Shown piece after piece: positions 12,703 through 17,469 of a stretch of 17,469 nucleotides of DNA (the stretch's first letter is position 1; each line of letters begins with the position of its first letter). The DNA lies in the NCBI GenBank assembly GCA_050946195.1, contig JBMNUI010000042.1:1-17469 (forward strand), in the 5' to 3' direction. A program made the position numbers and the translations under genes. The DNA comes from UMGS1002 sp050946195 (GTDB lineage: Bacteria > Bacillota > Clostridia > Oscillospirales > CAG-272). A model generated the notes under the pieces. It was not told the origin of the DNA, did no database searches, and saw only the letters and a list, made by a program, of their open reading frames with translations.

Positions 12703-14499
12703 ATGAAAAAAATATTTCTGCTTTTGCTCGCATTGCTTCTTTGCATCAGCTTTGCTGCCTGCCAGCTTGAGAAACCCGAGGACGACAGCACCGCCGAAAC
12801 CACAACGGCTGAAACCGAGCCCCCGGTACTGCCGGTCAGCGTAATTCAGGACGGGGCAACCGAATACAAGATTATACGTCCTGATAATGCCTCTCAGACA
12901 CTTGTGTCGGCTGCCGCAAAGTTTTGCTCCGATTTGTGGGATGTGACCGGAACTCATATTAAAATTGAGTCCGACTGGTATAAAAAGGGCGAAGAACCCG
13001 CCGAGATTGCAAAAGAGATAGTCGTCGGAAAATGCGATCGCCCCGGAGCAGACGATATATTAAAAAACCTCCGCGAACGCGACTTTACCATTGTTTATCA
13101 GAATGAGCGCATTTATATCATCGGCGGAGGCGACGAGGCCACAATCGAGGGAATAAATTATTTCTTTTCAAACTATGTCGACACCGCGGCAAAGACAGTC
13201 ATAGTTCCGAACAACTTAAGCTACATAGAAAGATACGAATACCCGCTCGGCATGGTATCGGTAAACGGGGTGAATATCACCGAATACCGCATAGTAATCC
13301 CCGACGGGTGCGGGCTCTACACCAGCTCGGCGGTCGAGTGCCTCTTTGACTATTTCTATTACAACAGCGGCATCTCGCTTGAAATAGTTAAGGATACCGA
13401 AGCCGAGCAGGAATATGAGATACTCATCGGCAACACCAACAGATCCGAGAGCAAAACGGCTTCGTCGGTGACGCTTGGCGCCGACCAGTATATCCTTGCC
13501 TGCACCGGCAGCAAGATTGTCATGACCGGCAACTCCTACATGATAGGAGGCGGGGTAAGCGAATTTATCAACAGTTATGCGGCCTCTCGCGGCAAAAATG
13601 TCGATATCGACATAAAAGACCTGCCTACCGAATATGACCCGAGGACCTTTGCCTTCAAGGAGGCAAAAAACGCGCTGCTGCTCATCGGGGACGGCATGGG
13701 CTTCAACCATGTCAAAGCCGCGCTTGACGCAGGACTGCCCGAGTTTGTCGCCGAACAGCTCCCGAACACCGGCTCCTGCACTACCTACTCAAACTCGGGA
13801 ACGACCGACAGCGCTGCGTCCGCAACGGCGCTTGCCACCGGCAAAAAAACGCTGAACGGTTATCTCGGGATGAACCCGAACGGCAAGATTCTCAAAAACG
13901 TGCGCGAACTTGCCGCTTCTCAGGGCGCAAGAACCGCGATACTGACCACCGACGTAATCACCGGCGCTACCCCGGGCGGGTTCTTGGTGCATGTGTTGAG
14001 CCGGAACTCGGATGCCGAAATCAAGGCGCAGATTGAAGAGCTGCAGAAGAACAAAGAGGTGGATTTTGCGGTCGGGAGCATCGGCGATGAGCTTGTGTCC
14101 GAGGCGCGGCGCGAGCTTTGGTCAATCTCAGTAGATGGTTCGCGTTTCTTTGCGATGATGGAGGAGGGTTACATCGACAAGCGGTCGCACGACAATAACC
14201 TTCAGGGAATGATAGAAGCGATAACAAGATACAACAAACTGATTGCCTATGTCGTGGAGTTTACCCTCTGCCACCCAGATACCGCGCTGATTATCACCGC
14301 CGACCATGAGACCGGAGGAGTTGCACTGAACAAAAACACCGATAAATATGTCTTTACCTCAACCAGTCATACCAACGCCGATGTTCCGGTCTACGCCATA
14401 GGCGAGGGCACCGAGTTGTTCAGGAACAAAAAGGTCGACAACACCGACATTGCAAAATTCTTAGGCGAAATATTCGGAGACCCGAAAATCGGGAACTGA
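12703..14499 (+). CDS. Alkaline phosphatase lipoprotein with two tandem N-terminal accessory domains
   Basis: A 598-residue lipoprotein with lipobox FAAC (Cys20) and an acidic/Thr-rich tether. Residues 54-160 and 193-295 are two copies of one domain (EYKIIRP/EYRIVIP, EIVVGK/EILIGN, then a terminal helix with FFSNY/FINSY). It resembles the alpha/beta accessory domain before GH20/GH67 glycosidases. Residues 320-590 are an alkaline phosphatase. Metal and catalytic residues are LIGDGMG (Asp330), TTDSAASATA (Asp369, nucleophile Ser370), ATPGGF (Thr423), EEGYIDKRSH (Glu487, Asp492, His496), ADHETGG (Asp534, His535) and STSHT (His556). The usual Asp or His two residues before Thr423 is Gly421. It should hydrolyse phosphomonoesters outside the cell using zinc and magnesium. 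The ATG has AAAGGA upstream. The gene has its own promoter and terminator. Confidence 0.92.
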   Translation: MKKIFLLLLALLLCISFAACQLEKPEDDSTAETTTAETEPPVLPVSVIQDGATEYKIIRPDNASQTLVSAAAKFCSDLWDVTGTHIKIESDWYKKGEEPAEIAKEIVVGKCDRPGADDILKNLRERDFTIVYQNERIYIIGGGDEATIEGINYFFSNYVDTAAKTVIVPNNLSYIERYEYPLGMVSVNGVNITEYRIVIPDGCGLYTSSAVECLFDYFYYNSGISLEIVKDTEAEQEYEILIGNTNRSESKTASSVTLGADQYILACTGSKIVMTGNSYMIGGGVSEFINSYAASRGKNVDIDIKDLPTEYDPRTFAFKEAKNALLLIGDGMGFNHVKAALDAGLPEFVAEQLPNTGSCTTYSNSGTTDSAASATALATGKKTLNGYLGMNPNGKILKNVRELAASQGARTAILTTDVITGATPGGFLVHVLSRNSDAEIKAQIEELQKNKEVDFAVGSIGDELVSEARRELWSISVDGSRFFAMMEEGYIDKRSHDNNLQGMIEAITRYNKLIAYVVEFTLCHPDTALIITADHETGGVALNKNTDKYVFTSTSHTNADVPVYAIGEGTELFRNKKVDNTDIAKFLGEIFGDPKIGN

Positions 14500-14515
14500 C
14501 CCGAATAAAAAGTCG

Positions 14516-14561
14516 AAAGCACCCCTATTCTGCTAAAAAGCAGCGGAGGGGGTGCTTTTTT
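14516..14561 (+). terminator. Intrinsic terminator of the alkaline phosphatase gene
   Basis: AAAGCACCCC (14516-14525) pairs with GGGGTGCTTT (14549-14558). An inner CTGCT/AGCAG stem has an AAAA loop. The hairpin runs into six T residues ending at 14561 and lies 17 bp after the stop codon. Confidence 0.92.
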
Positions 14562-14596
14562 GATGTGCCGCGGGGACTTGTGTCGGACGATTATAA

Positions 14597-14625
14597 TTGA
14601 CATTACAGGTAAATAATGGTATAAT
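14597..14625 (+). promoter_or_regulatory. Consensus sigma-A promoter of the LRR lipoprotein gene
   Basis: Perfect TTGACA (14597-14602) and TATAAT (14620-14625) hexamers with a 17-bp spacer, about 55 bp before the ATG. It is the best-matching promoter in the window and predicts strong expression. Confidence 0.92.
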
Positions 14626-14679
14626 TTGCGGGCGAGCATCATAGGATATCGGATATGGAAGTAAAAGCGGAGGAAGCAC

Positions 14680-15372
14680 ATGAAAAAAAAGATTGGTATA
14701 ATACTTGCGGCACTGCTTGTGCTCGGGCTTTTTTTGGCCGCCTGCAAGCAAGATGAGAACGGCGGAGACCAAACCACGCCTACCGAAACCACCGATACTG
14801 AGTCCTCAACCGCTGAGGAAATACCGACCGGCACAGACCCGATGACCGCCGCAAGCCGGGGGCTTGAGTTTATCAGTGCCGGTGACGGAACCTGCGCGCT
14901 GGCCGGAATAGGCACCTGCACCGACACCTGCCTGATTATCCCCGACAAATCCGAGAGCGGCGACCGGGTGACAAAGATAGCGCCGGGCGCCTTCTCAGGC
15001 AACACCCAGATTACCGCAGTGCAGCTCCCGACCGGGGTGACAGAAATCGGAGCCGGCGCATTCAGCGGTTGCACGAACCTGGCATACATATCTGTGGCCG
15101 ACGGAAACCCTGCCTACAAGGATTATGTGGGGGTGCTCTACAGCGCCGACGGAAGCCGTCTGGTCTACATGCCTGCGGCGTCCTCGCTCATGTCGCTGAC
15201 GCTGACAAAAAAAGTGACCGAAATCGCCGACTATGCTCTCGCCGATTGCCGGAACCTGAAAAAAGTGTTCTACGAGGGCAGCGAGGATGACTGGACAAAG
15301 GTTGACATCGGAACCGGAAACAATATACTCAGCTCCATCGAACTGACCTGTATGGTTCAGGCGGGGAAATAA
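14680..15372 (+). CDS. BspA-type leucine-rich-repeat lipoprotein
   Basis: A small 230-residue surface lipoprotein. The signal peptide ends in lipobox LAAC (Cys22), and residues 25-55 are a Thr/Glu-rich tether. From residue 61 the sequence (GLEFISAGDGTCALAGIG) is the usual opening of clostridial LRR_5 proteins. Repeats follow: VTKIAPGAFSGNTQITAVQL, VTEIGAGAFSGCTNLAYISV, then VTEIADYALADCRNLKKVFY, ending in the common YEGSEDDWTKV motif. BspA-type repeats mediate surface binding and adhesion in other bacteria; no enzyme domain is present. It has only about three repeats, far fewer than most family members. The ATG has GGAGG about 6 nt upstream. A consensus promoter precedes it and palindromic sequence follows its stop. 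The ligand is unknown. Confidence 0.9.
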   Translation: MKKKIGIILAALLVLGLFLAACKQDENGGDQTTPTETTDTESSTAEEIPTGTDPMTAASRGLEFISAGDGTCALAGIGTCTDTCLIIPDKSESGDRVTKIAPGAFSGNTQITAVQLPTGVTEIGAGAFSGCTNLAYISVADGNPAYKDYVGVLYSADGSRLVYMPAASSLMSLTLTKKVTEIADYALADCRNLKKVFYEGSEDDWTKVDIGTGNNILSSIELTCMVQAGK

Positions 15373-15373
15373 A

Positions 15374-15606
15374 CGGGGGCTCCGCTCCCGAATCCCCGCT
15401 TAAAGACGCACGTGGGGCTCTGCCCCACACCTCGCTCATCGCAAATTTCGTAGCGCGGGTCCCACGTCCCGCGCTTTGCTGCCTGTAGTCTACTAACTAA
15501 CATGGGAAAGTAGCGCGAAGTCCCGGTGCGCCTTGTCGTCACGCCCTACAGTAGAAAAGAAAATACTTTATGAAAAGTAGCAGCGCGGGACTGAGTCCGC
15601 GCTGCT
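15374..15606. repeat. Gene-free stretch with clustered short palindromes
   Basis: No gene is seen in the 320 bp between 15373 and 15692. It holds several short inverted repeats: a GGGGGCTCCGCTCCC element (15375-15389), GTGGGGC/GCCCCAC with a 3-nt loop (15412-15418 with 15422-15428), AGCGCGGG/CCCGCGCT (15452-15459 with 15468-15475), and AGCAGCGCGG/CCGCGCTGCT (15579-15588 with 15597-15606). The sequence GTAGCGCG or GTAGCAGCGCG recurs three times in the same orientation (near 15450, 15510 and 15577). CTGTAG (15483-15488) and CTACAG (15546-15551) bound one unit. This looks like degenerate REP-like or decayed mobile sequence. The family cannot be named without genome-wide comparison. Confidence 0.55.
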
Positions 15607-15616
15607 CTGTGTTTTT
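15579..15616 (+). terminator. Possible terminator after the LRR lipoprotein gene
   Basis: A stem of 10 bp (15579-15588 with 15597-15606) extends to 12 bp with one bulged G around a TGA loop. TTTTT follows at 15612-15616 after five other bases. That spacing is longer than ideal, and the hairpin lies about 200 bp past the stop, so it may be a repeat unit that also terminates transcription. Confidence 0.5.
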
Positions 15617-15637
15617 ATGACTTTCATCCCTTTTTTA

Positions 15638-15666
15638 TTGACGCAAAGATGCTTCAATGATATAAT
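15638..15666 (+). promoter_or_regulatory. Sigma-A promoter of the PHP phosphoesterase gene
   Basis: TTGACG (15638-15643), a 17-bp spacer and perfect TATAAT (15661-15666), about 26 bp before the ATG. The short leader carries the GGAGG ribosome site. Confidence 0.9.
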
Positions 15667-15692
15667 GAGAAAAAATAGCTGCGGAGGTTTCT

Positions 15693-16661
15693 ATGCGGAT
15701 TACACACGACATACATACCCATTCGACCCTTTCGCATTGCTGCTACGACCCCGAGGCGTCAATAGCAAATTTCGTGCGCCGGGCCGCCGAGCTCGGGCAT
15801 AAGGTTTTCGGCATCTCAAATCACCTGTGGGACGAAAAGGTGCCGGGAGCCTCAAAATGGTACAAGAACCAGACGATAAGCTACGGGCTTGAGGCAAGAG
15901 ACTCGGTGCCTGCCGACACCTGCGGCGTGAAAGTCTTAATCGGCGTCGAGACCGAATACTTCGCCGCGAGCGACACCCTCGGGATGCTTGCCGAGACGGC
16001 CAGGCAGTTTGATTATGTACTGGTTCCGCACTCGCACATCCACATGCGGGGCTACGTCATGCCCGACACCGCCGATGTGACAGCCTTAAAGGAGATATTC
16101 CGGGAGAGAATTGCAAAAGCGCTGCCCGAACTGAGTGCCGACCAGGTGCGGCGGATGACAAACTCACTGGGCTATGTCGACTATGACGCGCTGGTTGCCT
16201 CCGGAATATTCTTCCCGCCGGCTGTGGATTTTGAGCGGTACTGCGCCGAGGCGATGCTGAGCAGCTTTTCGGCCCTCATGGCAAACAGCGAGTTTATTAA
16301 GCTCGCCGCGGCGGTACCGGTCTCAATAGCGCACCCCTTTGACCCATGCGGTATTTCAGGCGAGACCCGCCGCCGGGTCATAAACCTGCTCCCCGAAGAC
16401 AAGCTGACCGAATGCTTCAGAAGCGCGAAGGCTCTCGGCGTTGCAATCGAAATAAACGTGGGGGCATTTAGATTTCCCGAGAACGACTGGGCCGGCGAGC
16501 CGCTGATCCGCGTCATGAAACTGGCCAAGGCCGCCGGCTGCAGATTCACATTCGGCACCGACTCGCACTCATTGGCCGGGCTTGACAAAATCCGCCGGGC
16601 AGACGACCTCTCGCGCATCATAGGTATCACGGAGGACGACCTGGCCGAATTTGTAAAGTGA
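15693..16661 (+). CDS. PHP-domain phosphoesterase (histidinol-phosphatase-like)
   Basis: A 322-residue cytoplasmic protein with the metal-binding motifs of the PHP superfamily: HDIHTHST (5-12, ligands His8 and His10), GISNH (40-44), GVETEY (84-89, Glu86), PHSHIH (112-117), the late motif IAHPFD (212-217, His214), and FGTDSH (287-292, Asp290 and His292). This ligand set, on one TIM-barrel-like chain, supports a trinuclear metal site that hydrolyses phosphate esters. HisJ-type histidinol phosphatases belong here, but no histidine biosynthesis gene adjoins and the insert at 45-75 is not diagnostic, so the substrate is open. The ATG has GGAGG about 5 nt upstream and its own strong promoter. Its stop lies 3 bp from the stop of the convergent transaminase gene, with no terminator between them. 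Confidence 0.88.
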   Translation: MRITHDIHTHSTLSHCCYDPEASIANFVRRAAELGHKVFGISNHLWDEKVPGASKWYKNQTISYGLEARDSVPADTCGVKVLIGVETEYFAASDTLGMLAETARQFDYVLVPHSHIHMRGYVMPDTADVTALKEIFRERIAKALPELSADQVRRMTNSLGYVDYDALVASGIFFPPAVDFERYCAEAMLSSFSALMANSEFIKLAAAVPVSIAHPFDPCGISGETRRRVINLLPEDKLTECFRSAKALGVAIEINVGAFRFPENDWAGEPLIRVMKLAKAAGCRFTFGTDSHSLAGLDKIRRADDLSRIIGITEDDLAEFVK

Positions 16662-16664
16662 CGG

Positions 16665-17469
16665 CTATTCTGTCTTCTCTAAATAGTCACGTACAGCCAT
16701 GTCCTGAAGCTGCCTTAGCAGCTCGGGCGCGCGGCCGCCGACCGAGCGGCCGTCGATTTCTTCTGCGGCAAGGCAGAAACCCCCGGCGCTCGATACTATC
16801 ACCTCGTCTGCCGCCATCATCTGCTCGACCGTAAAGGGCTCTTCTCTCACCTCGATTCCGAGCCGCCCGCAGGACTTTATCAGGTTCGCGCGGGCGACCC
16901 CGGCAAGGATGTAGTTGTCGGCCGGGGCGGTGCGGAACACGCCGTCCTTGATTATATGTATATTTGAATGGGAACATTCGGTGACGCGGCCGTTCCTGTG
17001 GAACACCGCCTCGTAGCAGCCGGCCGCGGCGGCCGCGGTCGCGGCCGTTACCGACGGAATGAGGTTTAGGGTTTTGATGTTGCAGTGCAGAAAGCGGGTG
17101 TCGGGGTAGGTGATGAGCCTGACTTTTTCATAGGTGTTCATGACACTCTTGGGGCGGAGCGTAATCCAGAGGTTGCCGGGCGTCGCCGGCTGGGGGGCGG
17201 CGTGACTGCGCATTCCGGTCCCGCGGGTCACCTGCCAGTAGACAAGCTGTTCATCCGAGTCAACCTTTTTTACCAGCTCGCAGAGAAGTGCGGCGAGCTC
17301 CTCTTTTTTTTGCGGGACTACAATACCGAGCAGCCCGGCGCTTTCATAAAAGCGGCCAAGATGTTCATCCAGCATATATATCTTGTAATTGCGGCAGTAG
17401 GTCGCGTCATAGACCCCGTCGCCGAACCAGCAGGCGCGGTCGTTCATCGGTACTGTCATCTCCTCGATA
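16665..17469 (-). CDS. dat: D-amino-acid transaminase, start outside the window
   Basis: A class IV PLP aminotransferase entering from the right edge. The visible part keeps the residues that mark Bacillus D-alanine transaminase. Numbered from MTVPMNDR, these are Tyr17 in FGDGVYDATY, Arg84 and His86 in QVTRGTGMRSH (the alpha-carboxylate site), Lys129 in NIKTLNLIPSV (the PLP Schiff base) and Glu161 in VTECSHSN (the PLP ring nitrogen). They align with Tyr31, Arg98, His100, Lys145 and Glu177 of the Bacillus enzyme, so about 14 N-terminal residues are missing. The frame stays open to the edge (..IEEMTVPMNDR), and the ATG at 17459 has no properly spaced ribosome site, so it is probably internal. 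The enzyme interconverts D-alanine and D-glutamate for peptidoglycan. A general branched-chain type is less likely given the Arg/His pair. Confidence 0.9.
   Translation of the reverse strand, partial: IEEMTVPMNDRACWFGDGVYDATYCRNYKIYMLDEHLGRFYESAGLLGIVVPQKKEELAALLCELVKKVDSDEQLVYWQVTRGTGMRSHAAPQPATPGNLWITLRPKSVMNTYEKVRLITYPDTRFLHCNIKTLNLIPSVTAATAAAAAGCYEAVFHRNGRVTECSHSNIHIIKDGVFRTAPADNYILAGVARANLIKSCGRLGIEVREEPFTVEQMMAADEVIVSSAGGFCLAAEEIDGRSVGGRAPELLRQLQDMAVRDYLEKTE

Noticed and set aside
15373..15692. CRISPR array or tRNA gene in the gene-free stretch.
   Set aside because: The repeats are short palindromes with irregular spacing and changing sequence, and no cloverleaf or CCA-type acceptor end can be drawn.

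Overview
The window looks like chromosomal DNA of an uncultured, moderately GC-rich member of the Clostridia (Bacillota), probably near the Oscillospirales. This is an inference. It rests on Gram-positive lipoproteins with Thr-rich linkers after the lipobox Cys, a BspA-type leucine-rich lipoprotein, a Bacillus-like D-amino-acid transaminase, strong GGAGG ribosome sites, GTG/TTG starts, and seven good sigma-A promoters that all have exactly 17-bp spacers. I see no rRNA, tRNA, transposase, phage gene or CRISPR array.

Left part (1-5375, all minus strand): a MacB-type ABC exporter (permease plus the start of its ATPase, cut by the window edge), a secreted lamin-tail-domain surface protein with an unusual Cys-containing C-terminal tail, and a membrane pyrophosphatase (hppA). 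The last two each have a promoter and an intrinsic terminator. hppA also has a structured 5' leader and carries residues expected of the K+-independent, H+-pumping subfamily.

Middle part (5459-11082): a cardiolipin synthase on the plus strand runs convergently into a minus-strand cluster and shares a bidirectional terminator with it. In transcription order the cluster is an SGNH/GDSL hydrolase-like gene, dusB, an ECF sigma factor, a zinc-finger membrane anti-sigma factor, and a winged-helix regulator with a degenerate receiver domain. Two junctions are ATGA overlaps (hydrolase/dusB and anti-sigma/regulator). The sigma/anti-sigma/pseudo-receiver trio is the best candidate for an undescribed regulatory module here: an envelope-stress switch apparently coupled to a kinase-less OmpR-like protein.

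Right part (11119-17469): three lipoprotein genes on the plus strand, each with its own promoter. They encode an orphan solute-binding protein, an alkaline phosphatase with two tandem N-terminal accessory domains, and a small BspA-type LRR protein. A 320-bp gene-free stretch full of short palindromes follows, then a PHP-family phosphoesterase. A D-amino-acid transaminase gene reads in from the right edge, and its start lies outside the window.

Taken together, much of the window serves the envelope: export, phospholipid synthesis, surface proteins, lipoproteins, a proton pump, envelope-responsive regulation, and D-amino acids for peptidoglycan. No single pathway links all of the genes.
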